Below are positions 45,005 through 57,759 of a DNA stretch of 64,000 nt, piece by piece; within the stretch, counting starts at the first letter, position 1; each line of letters starts with the position of its first letter. The translations under genes were made by a program, and so were the position numbers. This DNA is from Apoda limacodes. Lineage: Eukaryota > Arthropoda > Insecta > Lepidoptera > Limacodidae. The notes under the pieces were generated by a model that had not been told where the DNA came from, searched no databases, and worked only from the letters and a program-made list of their open reading frames with translations. The stretch spans positions 2,566,959-2,630,958 of the forward strand of contig OX291542.1 in the NCBI GenBank assembly GCA_946406115.1, read 5' to 3'.

Positions 45005-47560
45005 TACATTAGATACAATCTATACTTAGTCAAAGTCAAAGTCAAAATGGTTTATTCAAATAAGGATTTTACAATCACTTTTGAATCGTCAAAGTTATAA
45101 AATATTATTTTTTGAACCCTCCCACCTTCCCGCCGGTTCACAATGTTGTTGATTTCTACCGAGAAGAATCCGGCAAGAAACTCGATAGTTACTCTTTTAA
45201 AAACACTTAAATAAACTAAAATACAATTAATGTTTTAAATAAAAGATTTTTAGTCGTACAATTTTATGTTATTTCCATTTTAATTTGGTTTACCTATGCA
45301 TCCTGTAATTGAGCATCATCAGTCCCAAGGATTTTTATCATTTACATAGTCTGAAATATTGTAATATGCCTTTTTACAAAGTACCTGCTTGATAAAAGAT
45401 TTAAATTTACTTATTGATAGATTTTGAATTTTATTGGGAACTTTGTTGTAAAAGTGTATACATTGCCCCATAAAAGAGTTACTTATTTTGTGTAGACGTG
45501 TATCATGCACCAACAGCTTATTTTTACTTCTAGTATTTACTTTGTGAACGTCACTTTTCTTGCTGAAACTATTGATATTTTTATGTACATATAAAAGATT
45601 TTCATATATGTACTGCGACACTAAAGTTAAAATTTTTACTTCCCTAAACCTATCCCTCAGAGATATCCTAGATCCTAATTTATAAATAGCACGAATTGCC
45701 CTTTTTTGTAACAAAAATATTGTATTTACATCAGCAGCGCTACCCCACAATAGGATACCATATGTCATTAAACTATGGAAATAGCTAAAATATACTATAT
45801 TTGCAGTGTCGACATCGGTCAATTGTCTTATTTTCTTGATCGCATACACAGCAGAGCTAAGATTTTTGGCTAGGTTATGAATATGAGGACCCCATTGAAG
45901 TTTGGAGTCCAGCGTTATGCCAAGAAAGACTGTTGAATTAACAAGTCCTAATTGCTCGCCATTAATATTAATACATGTCTGTCTCTGACTAACATTTGGT
46001 AATGTAAATTTAACACATTTGGTTTTTTTTTCATTAAGTAACAAATTATTAGCGTTAAACCAATTTACAATTTTAGAAAGGGCATTATTTAATTCATTAT
46101 AACATGTCAGTCGTCTCTTAACTTTAAAAAGCAAAGAGGTGTTATCAGCAAATAAGACAATGTCATGGTTTTTTACATTATATGGGAGATCGTTAATGTA
46201 AATAAGAAATAGAAAAGGACCTAAAATTGAGCCCTGAGGGACTCCTATAGTGACTGCTGATCCCGGAGATCTTTCACCGTTGACATCTATTTTCTGTACT
46301 CTCCTACTCATATAGGATGTCAAAAGGTCGAGAGCTTTGCCTCTAATACCATAGTGATGTAGCTTCCTGATGAGATTTTCATGTTGAACACAGTCAAATG
46401 CCTTAGATAAATCACAAAACACTCCAAGGGCGTCATGCGAATCCTCCCAGGCGTTATATATATTTTTTAATATTGCCACTCCTGCATCAGTTGTGGAACG
46501 GCCTTTCATAAAGCCAAACTGTTTACTACTAAGTAGCTCATTAATACAGAAATGGCTTAACATTTGACAAAGTATGATTTTTTCAAAAACTTTACTGAGT
46601 ATAGGTAGTATTGAAATAGGCCGAAAATTATTAGGATCTGTTGAACTACCTGATTTAAAAAGAGGTATAACTTTGCTAAGTTTCATCTCATCAGGAAACA
46701 CACCACTATCAACACAACTATTAAATATAATGGCTAAGGGTTGTGCTATAACATGAATAATTGAATTTATAGTTTTTACAGAAAGTCCCCAAAGGTCTGT
46801 GGTGTTTTTAATTTCTAATGTTTTAAATGTATTAATGATATCTGTAGGACTAATGTTTTTAAATACAAAGGGAACGTTACATTCAGGAACACTAGCTTTT
46901 AATAATTTTTCTGCTAAGATTGGACTTGAGTTTAGATGTTCAGTTGTTTTGAATGGGATATTCCTAAAAAACTGTTTAAAGGCAACTGCTACCTCAGAAT
47001 TTGTTTTAAAACTAGCATCATCTACAATCAACTCAAAGTCCTGACAAGAATGCCTAGCTTTACCAGTTTCATTATTTATTATGTTCCATGTAGTTTTTAT
47101 TTTATTTGTTGAATTTTTTACTTTATGTCTGAGGTGAATTGCTTTTGCAACAAGACAGACCTTTTTAAAGGTTTTTGAGTATTTTTTTAAATATTCCCTA
47201 AATATTTGGCTATTATTATATGTTTTTTCTTTATATAATTCATACAGTTTACGCCTACTTTTATAAATACCTGGGGTAGCCCATTCACTAAAACTAAAGC
47301 GACTGGAAATAAGGTTCTTTTTTGCAGTAAATATTTTATTATACTCTGTAGTAATAGTGTCAAGAACAGTATTGTACATATCATTTGGGTTGCCATTATA
47401 AAGCAAATCTGGAAGTTTATGCATTAAGTTAGATTTAAATGATTCAACCCGTTTAGTTGTTATTGGTATAAATTTAATTTCCTTTTTAGTAATACTATTC
47501 TTTCTTTCTAAAACCACTAACTGTCCACAATGATCTGACTCTAGATTGTATCTGACTTAG
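45005..47560 (-). mobile_element. 5'-truncated LINE with TTTGAC-repeat tail
   Basis: Minus-strand element. The 5' boundary falls inside the endonuclease: the frame opens just before ESDHCGQLVVLERKN, so only the last endonuclease motif (SDHxGQ) remains. The ORF then continues into the RT and ends at 45319. A ~280-nt 3' UTR follows and the element ends in short TTTGAC repeats (45027-45045) instead of poly(A). Jockey/CR1-group LINEs of moths have this kind of tail; exact clade not resolved. Confidence 0.85.
45319..47553 (-). pseudogene. LINE reverse transcriptase, catalytic Asp lost
   Basis: About 740 codons without a stop from the truncated 5' end. Domains: residual endonuclease SDHCGQL (first residues), spacer helices, RT from about residue 250 with NFRPISILPILSKVFEKIIL, QFGFMKGRSTTDAG, CDLSKAFDCVQHENL, GVPQGSILGPFLFLIYINDL and LFADNTSLLF, then thumb (FHSLMTYGILLWGSA) and C-terminal basic region, ending NDKNPWD. 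The F-A-D-D box reads F-A-D-N: the second metal-binding aspartate is Asn, so polymerase activity is probably lost, although the frame is otherwise open. No true start codon; the copy is 5'-truncated. Confidence 0.88.
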
Positions 47561-47564
47561 GTAG

Positions 47565-50500
47565 TATATTTAAAATTGCACAATATTCTTATATATAGGT
47601 ATATGTGTCTTCTAAACAGATGCGCCTATTTCCATAAGTAATGTATGTATGTTTGTTGACATATTGAAATTTAAATTAGTGATCGGATTTTAATATTTTT
47701 TTTAATATTTTAGATACCATTTGGCTTAGGGAACAGTGCACATTTCATCAAAATCGATTAAGTTGTTTTGAAGTAGGGCATGCACTCGGGTAGACCCGGT
47801 TCCTAAATTACCCAGTTCTGGGGTACATTGGATGGAACCGGTTCCGAATGCAGTGATAGAAAAATAAAATACGTAAGCATGTAAAACCGTTAAGTTTGTC
47901 TGTGCGCACACGCAGCTCGCAAGCGACACCAACTCCCCGCCATGCTCAGTTCTCAGTAACTCGTCAAACACACGAAAAAATGTATGTATTTCATAAAATC
48001 TCGCTACAAGCTTTGATGTCATATAAACGGTGTAATGTAATGAATTGATTTAAAGTTTATTTTCTTTTATTTAGAAAATAAGTAGTATTGTGTATTTTAT
48101 GAACTACGAAATTAATTAATTACCGTATCTTAAAATAAGTAAATAGTTTAAAAAAATATTTTCTCTTTACAACGAACCGTAACGTTACACTTTGGACTAT
48201 TTATATAAAATTTCAACTTTTATTTTACCTAATAATAGGTACTTTATTAGCAAGACGGTGTACGCACACGCGCCATTGGGTGTGTAAAATTATAGGACTG
48301 TTATTGTTATGTGAGAGCGCCCCCTACCTGGTCGGTCTAAGGTGCACGCACAGCTACACTTTATACGAGCGCTACGAGTTAAACCGAGTGTAATTTGCAT
48401 TATTTGTGTAATATTCTGAGACGTCAATCAGTTATATAAGTTATACAATTACAACGATAGACTTATAAGGTCTTAAGAAAATTATATAAAAATATAATTT
48501 ATTAAGAAAATATAATTACTTGTAATGATTTTTGTTTTATTATCTTCTGAAAACTAATAAACCTAACCTTTTAATTTTATTAATTATTTTTTAAATATCC
48601 TAATATATATAAAAGATTAAAATACTCTAGAGTTTTTAGATTAAAATCCCTAATCTTTTCCTTACCCGAAGGATCCCAACGGTGCCCTATTGCTAAGCCT
48701 ACGCTGACCTTTAAAGACTTCGAAGTAGGCAAAAGCCTCATATTTTTTCAGAATAAGTGTTATATAGGCGGGTTTCCTAGCTAATAATAGAAATATAAAA
48801 GCAAAAACTAAAAATTAAAGAGGGCTTAAATTTTGGCTGTAACTTACAGGACACTGACGAGTATAAAATTTATAATAATATTAATTGAGAAAATTATACA
48901 CATTTAAATAATAGCACTGCTAACGATTTCAATGACTCTGTGTTGCGATAGCTTTATATGTTAAAAAAAATCTTGTCAACAAAACACGGCAATTGTCACA
49001 TGGCAGGAGCTTTGACTAACGTACACGGTGCGCTCGGATGTTAGGTAGAGTAGGACAGATTTTATTTTGTGCATCCATCTATATTTTAGCACTACAGTAT
49101 ACAATATTTTATGAAAAAAATCATAAGACGGAACTCGAGATTTATTTACATTAGGTTAGTTTTTTATTTTTAGTATAGGGCGATTATGAGTAGTACAGGG
49201 TGGTTGGATATGGGATTTTAATTCTATGACAGATTGAGATACTTGACTTGACTACGTCAAAAAAACAAATAAACAAACATTATTATTTTTAATAATGAAA
49301 GTGCGGATTACTTATGTTAAAATTTGATACGATACGATATCGTAGAGATAAAAGTAATTTCAGAGCATAGCTTACGTTACACTGGATAGAAGGTATATCT
49401 ATGTGTTGACGTGTCCATAGGTGATTTAATAGGAAAATAAATAAACAATCTTTATTTACTATGTTAGGTTGTGTCAAAGAAAATAGTCGAAAGTTAGAGA
49501 CGTGTGATAGGATAGAGAGCCAGTTCCATATTAGTAGTGGCATAGTAATATATTACGTTTAATTTAGCTTATTACGTTATTGAGAAATATAGGAAGGATA
49601 TTGCTTAAAAATATACAATGGGTCAAGACATGTCCTGTGACATATTTGAGTGTTAAGCGCGAATTGTTTCAGCACATTGGTTCAGTACAATTAAATATAA
49701 CGTATGAGTTGTCTTGTAACAAATCGTGTGTATAGGACATTGGATCCCTACAATTAACTATGACGTATGAGTCGTAAATATGGGATTTTAATTCTATGAC
49801 AGATTGAGATCTATCATGTATCAATCAATCAATCAAATATCAATCTATCAATTTCACATTTATTATTACACACCGACACCATAGAGGATATAAATGTAGA
49901 CAAGAGTGCAACAATAAAATTATGTTAATTATATTTTATAAACATATAATTTTGTAATATTTTCAGACAAAAAAAAAATTGCGTCACCTGCAACCATGAC
50001 CATCGCGCACTGACATAATATACTGCTTGAGTTACAATCTTCATTGTTAAGCTTGGTGCACACTACTAACACCTGTCTGTAAAACTTAAAGCGTCAAAAG
50101 TTAATTTAGTATATTATTAAATTCAGGCAAATTTTTAGAGTCGCAAAGATTTCCGTTAGGAATTCCTTTGGTGAAACTCAAATTTTATTTAAGGTACTTC
50201 TTTACAGAAATTTGAAGTACAATAACGCTTACAGTAGTTTAAAAAAAACTAAACGAGTGTGCGTCGTACATGAATTAAGTACGGATTCCTTCGAATCAGA
50301 ATTTAGGAACCGCTGTATGAGTGTTTTGCCTTGGAAGCGAATGACTACATACAGATTTCTTAAGCAACTTCTAGAGCATTTTCTCTTTCACAATGGGGTG
50401 CATCATACATGTTTCATCCCTCAGTTCGATGTATAGTAAACTAACTTTAATTTTTTCTTATTTTAATTACACAACTGTATAGCGGTTCACAAAACTAAAC

Positions 50501-51075
50501 TTTCCTGTGAAACTTGCGATTCCTGTTACGGACATGACTGTGTTGCTGTCTGCCTAATTACTTTCAGTTGCAGTTTAAGAACTTTGAAACATACAAAACT
50601 TAAGATTTCTATAGTGCGATGCGGATCGTTCCGATGGCTGATGACTTACTGATTGGTTGATGAATTCCACGACGTACACAAAAACATGTATAATAGTGAC
50701 CTAACTCAGAGCAAGGCAGAGAGGTATCTATCTCAGCCAATCAATGAGTCAATTAACATCCGGGTAGACTAGGCGTCGCACTGTAACTTTAGGAAACTTT
50801 TAAATGTGACATTTAAAATCCAAGTACGCTTTTAGTTCAAGCTTGTTAACTACAGTGTACACCCGGCCTAATTTCGCTTGTCAATTTCTTATGATTTACC
50901 ATTTATTTGTACGATTTAATTTATGCGCATTCAAAATTATGTTTAAAACGAGTAGCCGAAAGGTTAAATCAGTGAAGGTCGCTTAGTATAGGGACACTCA
51001 GAAAGATTTGAGAAACTAAAAAACTAACTTCTATGGATAAAATATTTTAATTAAATCTGAAATGCATCTGAATTA
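47565..51075. other. AT-rich, no gene seen; one 33-bp direct repeat
   Basis: No convincing gene. Exact 33-bp direct repeats at 49208-49240 and 49778-49810 (ATATGGGATTTTAATTCTAT...), 570 bp apart. Weaker duplication between about 49690 and 49775 (ACGTATGAGT twice). A less AT-rich patch at 48310-48370 and another at 48660-48740 are unexplained. The 74-codon frame at 50212-50436 has no recognisable domain. Confidence 0.45.
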
Positions 51076-51084
51076 TTTTCTCAA

Positions 51085-51790
51085 ACTTTTTTTCCAGTCC
51101 GACGCAGACACCTCTTCTACGGCCTTCTCGAATGCTTGCTAGCGCGTCTTCCGGCGATGAAAACTATCCCTTTCAGCTGTTTTTTTATTTAAGGGAATAA
51201 AAAGAAGTCATACGGTCAGGAGGGACCCAAGACTTTGACCGGTGTGGTGTCCAGGAAGACCCTCTTTTTAAGCTCCGAGTGCGCGGGCGCGTTATCATGG
51301 TGAAGCAGTACCCCGCGAAGCCCTTTGCTCGGTCGCTTGCTGCTCGTTGCAGACAAAACTTCTAGCAGGCATTTTGCGGTATACCATTCGGCATTGATGC
51401 TGCTTTAGTCTCATAATGGAATTGAAACCAGATACCCCGTGAAAGTGAACAAAGTTTCGATCAAATTTTCCCTGCGCTTCTCAATCGCTTCACTTTCGTG
51501 GGCGTTGGTTCATTTTGAAACTATCCCCCTCACGCGAAGGTGCTCGTGCATAATCTTGTGAACGCTTCTCGAACCACACTGCAGAGTATGCTAAATCTCT
51601 TCGTATGTAATTCGCCTGTTTTTTTTTTGAATACTTTTTCTTTCTTCCGTGACAGCCATCGCAGGATCACTCCTTTGCTCATTATCCAAAGTCAGGCAAC
51701 CGAGCTTGAACTCGCTATGCCAACGGTAGATGGTTGCTTTTGAAGGTCCTTCATCCATAAAAGCCAAGTTGATCAAATGACTTATCAGGT
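51085..51790 (-). pseudogene. mariner-like transposase, degenerate
   Basis: Minus-strand frames give the N-terminal part at 51776-51591 (DEGPSKATIYRWHSEFKLG, RRITYEEI) and, after frameshifts, the catalytic C-terminal part at about 51330-51085 (GVLLHHDNAPAHSELKK, then PYDFFLFP). The second (HHDNA) and third (PYDFF) aspartates are visible; the first catalytic block is not. Terminal repeats not found. Different subfamily from the mariner at 25674. Confidence 0.75.
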
Positions 51791-51939
51791 TTTAGACCAC
51801 GAAAATGTTCTCGATGCATCTCTCTTTTTTAATGAGACACGATAATTTAAAAGCTATCAAAAAAATGTGGACGGATAGTCGGAATTCGAACAATGGTTTT
51901 TTTACTTTTAAATAACCAAATTTTTCAAAATAATTACAA

Positions 51940-52655
51940 GTGGCCAGTGCCGTATACATAAAAAAAAATTTTCGCAAACTTTCCGCGTGGCCTGGTACGT
52001 ACTTACTTAACAATATGCAATCTATATGCTTTTAGGAGATTTACATCCCAAAGCAGCTAGTAGGTAATAGTGCAGACACCACTACTAGGTATTAAGCTTT
52101 TAAATATATTTTTTTCGCTTTTTACTATTACGCTGTCGAGAAATTCTGCCGTTTTAGAAATGTAGGACAACAAGAGGAGGAGCAACATTTGAGTAATCGA
52201 AAGTGTTCCGAGAAATATACTTACTAAAAAAAAAATTTTTTGAATTTTAATATATCTACTAATGAATATTAAACAGACAAATGTAATTTGTCATTAGGTC
52301 TCGTACACATGCATATATTAAGGTAGATTTGATGCATGTAAAGATGTTTGTTTAACATTCGCTTGAGGATAATTTTTTTACTTGTATCATGTCTCAACCT
52401 CTAAATGAGTACATCGTCATTTTATTTTAGGGTTATGTGGATTCTTTAAAAATATATTTAAATTTGAATATTTATCGATAAAGCTTTGTTTGTATACATT
52501 TTGAAAGCGATGGTATGAGATGCTTTAGTATTGGTTTTTTAATGTTATCTGGAACAGTTTATATGCTCTTAAGAGGACACCCGTGCAGTGACGTAAGCAA
52601 AGAGACTGAGCGCTATATAATTGCTTCCTAGCGTAAATCTTGCGGAAAATCAGAA
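51940..52655. other. AT-rich, no gene seen
   Basis: Nothing recognised. Confidence 0.4.
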
Positions 52656-52659
52656 AAAT

Positions 52660-53275
52660 ATCGGCCAAGAGCGTGTCGTACACGCATTAAGTTAGGGTTC
52701 CGTAGAATGAGAATTAATGCGGATATAAAAAAAATTATGAACCAATTTTTTCCTAAACAATTTTCGTTGGTAGTATTAATTATTGGTAGTATTATAAAAA
52801 GCCATATTGTCGATTTTTTATTCAGATTTTTAGATCATGGGGTTTAAGGTTTAAAGGGGGAGACAAGGAAACAAAGTTTTCAACTTTGGATGCCAATAAC
52901 TCGCAACATATAAAATTTTGGAGAAAAAGTTTTTTAGAAACTTTTAATACACTTTTAAAGTCTTATCCAATGACACTCCACGTGATGGCCGCCCGCGCGA
53001 CGAATAAACGATTTCTCGGCTACATGTAGGTATGGAGCTACTTCTAAAAAAATCCTTTAAAGTACCATAACATATGTATATGTATGGCGGTTCACAAAAT
53101 ACACGTTTATTAAAATTTGCATTAGAAACTAACTGAAGACAGAGGAATTATAAGGTTGCGACATACGGACGGACATAACGAAGTTATATGATTTAAAAGT
53201 ATTAATATAAATAAAAAAATTACTGACTTAAATAAGGGTTCCGTTGTTTGCCATTTGGCTACAAAACACTAAAAT
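52660..53275. repeat. Interspersed repeat (GGCCAAG ... GGGTTCCG family), second copy
   Basis: Starts TCGGCCAAGAGCGTGTCGTA and TTAGGGTTCCGTAGAATGA; contains CATACGGACGGACATAACGA near 53163; ends AGGGTTCCGTTGTTTGCCAT followed by TTGGCTACAAAACACTAAA. Same family as 39000-39430. Confidence 0.65.
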
Positions 53276-53460
53276 ATACTTACTACATAGCGATATTTGC
53301 TTTTTGCATTGCTTTAAAATATAGCTTTGCGCTTTAAATATCTTACGAAAAATATAATAGAAACAAGGTACTTTTGAAAATAAAATGACTGAAAAAAAGT
53401 CTTTTAAAACAAACGGTTTTAAAAATATAGTTTTATAGTATCTAATTAATATAGTTTAAT

Positions 53461-53643
53461 ATGCATGTCACAATGTTTGATATGTATGTCACAATGTTTG
53501 ATATGCATGTCACAATGTTTGATATGCATGTCACAATGTTTGATATGCATGTCACAATGTTTGATATGCATGTCACAATGTTTGATATGCATGTCACAAT
53601 GTTTGATATGCATGTCACAATGTTTGATATGTATGTCACAATG
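53461..53643. repeat. 21-bp minisatellite, nearly nine units
   Basis: Eight complete copies and one partial copy of ATGCATGTCACAATGTTTGA+T, almost identical (C/T change in the first and last units). Open in several frames on both strands because the unit is a multiple of three; not a gene. Confidence 0.95.
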
Positions 53644-53827
53644 TCACAAAGCGGACAAATTTGAGAGACACAAAGAATTTAAAATCAGGCTGGGTGGCCG
53701 CTTAATACCGCTTAAACTTTTTTTTAATATCTTCAATGAATTCTAGGTTAAGAGATATTTTTTTTTACATGTAATATTTCGCATTTCGCGAAGTCAGTAA
53801 ACCTAACATGTCACTCTCTCAACACTG

Positions 53828-53990
53828 ATATGAATTTGAACCGACTTAAAAAGGAGGAGGTTCTCAATTCGGTTGTATTTTTATTTTTTAATGTTACCTC
53901 AAAACTCCGTCATTTATAAACCGATTTAGTAAAAAACACGCATGGGGAAGGAATAACACACAGATAAGCCCCATTTTAATTAGGTTAGGA
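53828..53990 (+). repeat. Interspersed repeat (AACCGACTT... family)
   Basis: GAACCGACTTAAAAAGGAGG and GGTTCTCAATTCGGTTGTAT begin a common lepidopteran repeat; related ends occur at 62575-62700 and 40670-40700. Confidence 0.5.
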
Positions 53991-54464
53991 TTGCTACAAT
54001 AAAACCTTGTTTTTTTTTAAGTTGTATAATTTAAATTCTACCGGTCTCTGTGTCTAGACTGGCCATCTAAGTTCCTGCGTAGCGTAGGCACCGCTCTGAA
54101 TGAGATTTACAAAACAATATACGATAGAATTATCGCTCCGCTTTAATTTTGTATACGTTAAACCAGGCTCCGCTTTTATTTTGGTTAGATACGTGCAAAC
54201 TTATATGACTCGCATTCTACTTGTCAACTAGACATTCTAAGGCTGGGTGCGATTTCAAGATCATAACGCATCAGATTTGGTGCGCGCTTTGAATTGTATA
54301 GAATTTGATACGGATACGGGAGTTATCAGTAAATATAAAAAAAAAACCCTTTTTCCATTTGTTCTTCCATTTGTCAATTTTAGGGTTAAAAACATTAGCC
54401 ATTATACAGTTTCGTCATTGTTGATGGATAAGATTTCTATTATTTTTTATCTTAATTAACTACA

Positions 54465-54815
54465 ATCCATACTAATATTATAAATACGAAACTCTGAAAG
54501 AAAGTCTGTTACCCTTCACGCTTAAACCGCTGTACCAAAAAGATAAAATTTGACATAGAGATAGTTTGAGTCCCGGGAAAGGACATAGTACTTAAAAACG
54601 TCAAGTGTGAGCAGGTTTTTTTTCTATAATTGAAGAGTTGTCGTTGAAATTCTACACCGATAACCGAATTTAGGGCGGCTGGATCCGCGGGTAAATTTGA
54701 CATGGAGATAATTCAAATTATCCCAGGGTTAGGCTACTTGAAAACGTTAAGTGTGAGTCGGTTTTTTTCCGATAACCGCATTTAGTTCGGGTGAAACCGC
54801 GGGCAAAAGCTCGTA
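54465..54815 (+). repeat. Interspersed repeat (ACTAATATTATAAATACGAA ... CCGCGGGCAAAAGCT)
   Basis: Begins ACTAATATTATAAATACGAA, includes ATAGTTTGAGTCCCGGGAAA and ends ACCGCGGGCAAAAGCTCG. An internal segment of about 150 bp (GACATAGAGATAGTTTGAG... and GACATGGAGATAATTCAAA...) is tandemly duplicated. A 5' fragment of the same family is at 40785-40905. These are non-autonomous repeats of a type frequent in moths; class uncertain. Confidence 0.6.
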
Positions 54816-55489
54816 CTGCATAAGACTAATAAAATTTCATAAAAATCGATGCAAAGATGGTGGAATTATAAGGCCGTGAAAATGAACGATAATAACAGTG
54901 ACATCGTAATAACCGTGGTATTATATGAGTGAGTACGGTTACGGTACGGATACGGTACGAGTATTTTGTACGCACTAGTATTGGGAAATCACTTGTAATT
55001 TTTAACCGTAAGAGGTAACTAACCTTGTCCCAAATTATATCGATCAATCATTCTATCAAAACATTATCGTGAAACGTTGTTAGAATTACACACTTTGTTG
55101 ATCATAATATATATTTAAAAAATAATTTTCATTTTTGAATCTCTGAAAGAAAATCATATGTTACTTAAAAAGCTCTATGGTAGAAAAATATATATTAAAG
55201 GTTAGTTACACTGGGCAAAGGCAATAAACCTATAAAGACACACTTCGATTAATACTACAGTAATTTTTAGCTTTCTAGATTTTTTGTTTGTGGTGTTATT
55301 GAAGACACCGGTTAAACCCTCCGGTCGTTCATTACATAAATTAGAAATATTTTTCTTACTAAGCTAGCAATGAGTACAAGGTCTGTAAATTATTTTTATA
55401 CTTATGGTACAAGTAACAAAAACACTGGCTGGTTTGAGTATGTGATCGCCCTTAGAAAAATGTGTGTGTTATTAGGGACCTACCTAATG

Positions 55490-55700
55490 AACCGAGCGCG
55501 CCGGTTCGATCACCGCACAGGACAATATAGTTGTGTTTGCTTTTATCTATTTTCAAATTCAAAATTCATCTATAATATCTCTAGTATATGTATTTTTGGT
55601 CTGGTAGACACAGTACAGGCCTTGCTGTTTGCCAGTCCGACTGAGTGGCGGCCTAGTGAGATGATCGGGAATATTAATATTATTTATTATGATCGCTGCA
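55490..55700 (+). repeat. tRNA-derived SINE, second copy type
   Basis: GGTTCGATCAC at 55503 is a near-B box within a tRNA-like head (GAACCGAGCGCGCCGGTTCG), followed by a body with GTAGACACAGTACAGGCCTT and an AT-rich tail near 55670. The order matches the SINE at 6375, with a better conserved body. The overlapping 138-codon frame is judged a chance frame. Confidence 0.55.
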
Positions 55701-56990
55701 ACCTTGACAGCATCTCTAACGATTCCGGTAACGATGATGGTCTGTCTGTGCTCTCTGCTCTCTGCACTGTGTCAGACGGTGATTGATATCTGAACATCAT
55801 AAAGCATCAATGAGCGGACATGATAAACAAATTGCATTCAATACACTTCCTGACGTGCAACAGACTTTGTGTAGATCGCAAATGTCAGATAGATCGTAAC
55901 TTTGTGTACACTTAAATTGTTCAAAACTGTGTTACTTTCACTTATCGAATTCTATATTTTAAGTATAGGGACGAATTTTTGACAGGGCGTATAGTTAATT
56001 AAAATCGTAGTGTTTCTGCAGTTTCAGTTATTTTAGTTATGAAACAATCATTACATCTCGTGCGGTACAGAAATGTACCGAAATTAAGGTAAAAATAATT
56101 CAACGCAAAACTGAAAGTAAGCAAAAAGTCAAAAATAACAGTAGATATTACAACAGCTGAGTATAGGGTTACTAACTTTGTTCAATAAAATAAAGTATAT
56201 ATAGTTTTGAAGAGAGTAAATACTTTTTGCGGCACATTACGACGCAACAGAAAGACATTAGTGAACTTTTGTTTCAAATAATGTGAGTTTATTACGTTAT
56301 TTTTGAGTGTTTCTGATTTTGACAGGCGAAGGAGCCCAGCATACAACCTTATCAATATCGTAAAATCATACACACATATAGTTTACTTAAATATGTAGGG
56401 TATTTTAGCTCTATTTTGGAGACCGTTTGGCAACCCTAGTTGTGTACCAAAAAAATATTTATTAGTACCGCTTACCGTACAAATTATTTCCCACCTTTTA
56501 ACCGCTACGCTTAGACCTAATTACAAAAAAACCCCTTCACTTTTTCAGTAACGTGTAAACGATTATCTAACGTAACCTTTGGTGCAACTATACCGCAATA
56601 CCGTACGATACGTTACGTAACTTAATATTTATATCGCGTAAGTACGTGTGATATACTACCTGGTATTGTTACAAAGGTAACAGTTACCGGTCATTAATTC
56701 TGTTGAATCCGTGTCATTAAGTTGGGAGCTTTGAATGAAGTGATGAATTTGAAAGTCGACAGAGACACAGATAGTATAGAAGCAGTCGTAATATAGTTTA
56801 AAAGATTACATCTGTCATGTGAGGACGGAATAAAGAGTATGTGATTGGTTGTTGACAACGACAGTTGGAATTCGTAATAGCTCTCGGTGTCGCCATCATC
56901 TTCGGGAATAATTATCGTCTGTATCTACCTATAGCAAAATTGTAACTCTGTAGCCGTGTTGTGACAGATTAGAATCAAAGAACCGAAATC
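55700..56990. other. No gene seen
   Basis: AT-rich DNA without recognised features; tail of the SINE at its left edge. Confidence 0.4.
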
Positions 56991-56999
56991 TTTCCGAGA

Positions 57000-57440
57000 A
57001 GGTGACGTAAGAGGTGACTAGGTAAGGGTAGCACAGATGGTGGACGTAATCCGAGCACTTTGAATAGCAATCTGCGATCACCATCCCGCATCCCAAGCGT
57101 AGCCATTATTGGCATAACCCATTATTATTATTGAAACGAGAAAAACCGCACAGCCTCTAGTTCCCACCAGCACCATCAAACCTGACTGCTGCAATAGTCA
57201 AGCTAGCGGAAGAGCAGAGGGGGTGCTCAATATCCCCAGCATATATCCGCATTCTCTCAACAACGAAGACTGGCCCTGGCAACATACAACACACGTACTA
57301 CTCTGAGGGCCACCAAATATTGTGTTCGCTTGAAGAAGTGGACGCTACACTATACGCTAGGATAAAGTAGAGCTATATAAAGTTCCAAGACCAAGAAAGA
57401 TTTGGTATGGCTCAAATCTGGGAACTTGCTCTTCTACTGT
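57000..57440 (+). pseudogene. RTE-like LINE 5' end (5' UTR and endonuclease start)
   Basis: After a GC-richer leader (CAAGCGTAGCCATTATTGGC, CCACCAGCACCATCAAACCT), broken plus-strand frames give RRLALATYNTRTTLRAT near 57265 and VWLKSGNLLFYC near 57405, matching the N-terminus of RTE-like endonucleases (A-T-Y-N-x-R-T-L and S-G-N-L-L-Y). The rest of the element is missing. Confidence 0.65.
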
Positions 57441-57719
57441 GCAAACAATTGTTCTAATGTATAAGATTTATAGTGCACAAATTATACAAACAAAGTTACA
57501 AACATAAAGTGAGGGTCGCCGAATGCAGGACCTTTTACTCATTATCATCGAACGGCATTTTCTGAAGGTGATACAAGTTTTCCGTATCGACTTCTAAATT
57601 ATAAGTTTCTAGGCTTAAAAATACCGAAGTTATCATAATTTTTTTTTTCCTTATTTCGCCTATGGGATGATTTTCCAAAAAATAAGGCTCGACCGCACGT
57701 TGAAAATCTCGATTTTAGC

Positions 57720-57753
57720 GGTTTTTGTCGGTATTTCTATACCGACAAAAACC
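57720..57753. other. Perfect 15-bp hairpin
   Basis: GGTTTTTGTCGGTAT, a TTCT loop, then the exact complement ATACCGACAAAAACC. No A/T-only bias in the stem. Not followed by a T run that would suggest a terminator-like role. Confidence 0.9.
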
Positions 57754-57759
57754 AAATAT

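Noticed and set aside
53461..53746. Open frames on both strands with heptad repeats
   Set aside because: Caused by the 21-bp minisatellite; open on both strands simultaneously because the unit lacks stops in several frames.
55370..55786. 138-codon plus-strand frame as a gene
   Set aside because: Most of it is the tRNA-derived SINE; no domain, and the frame crosses the SINE boundary.
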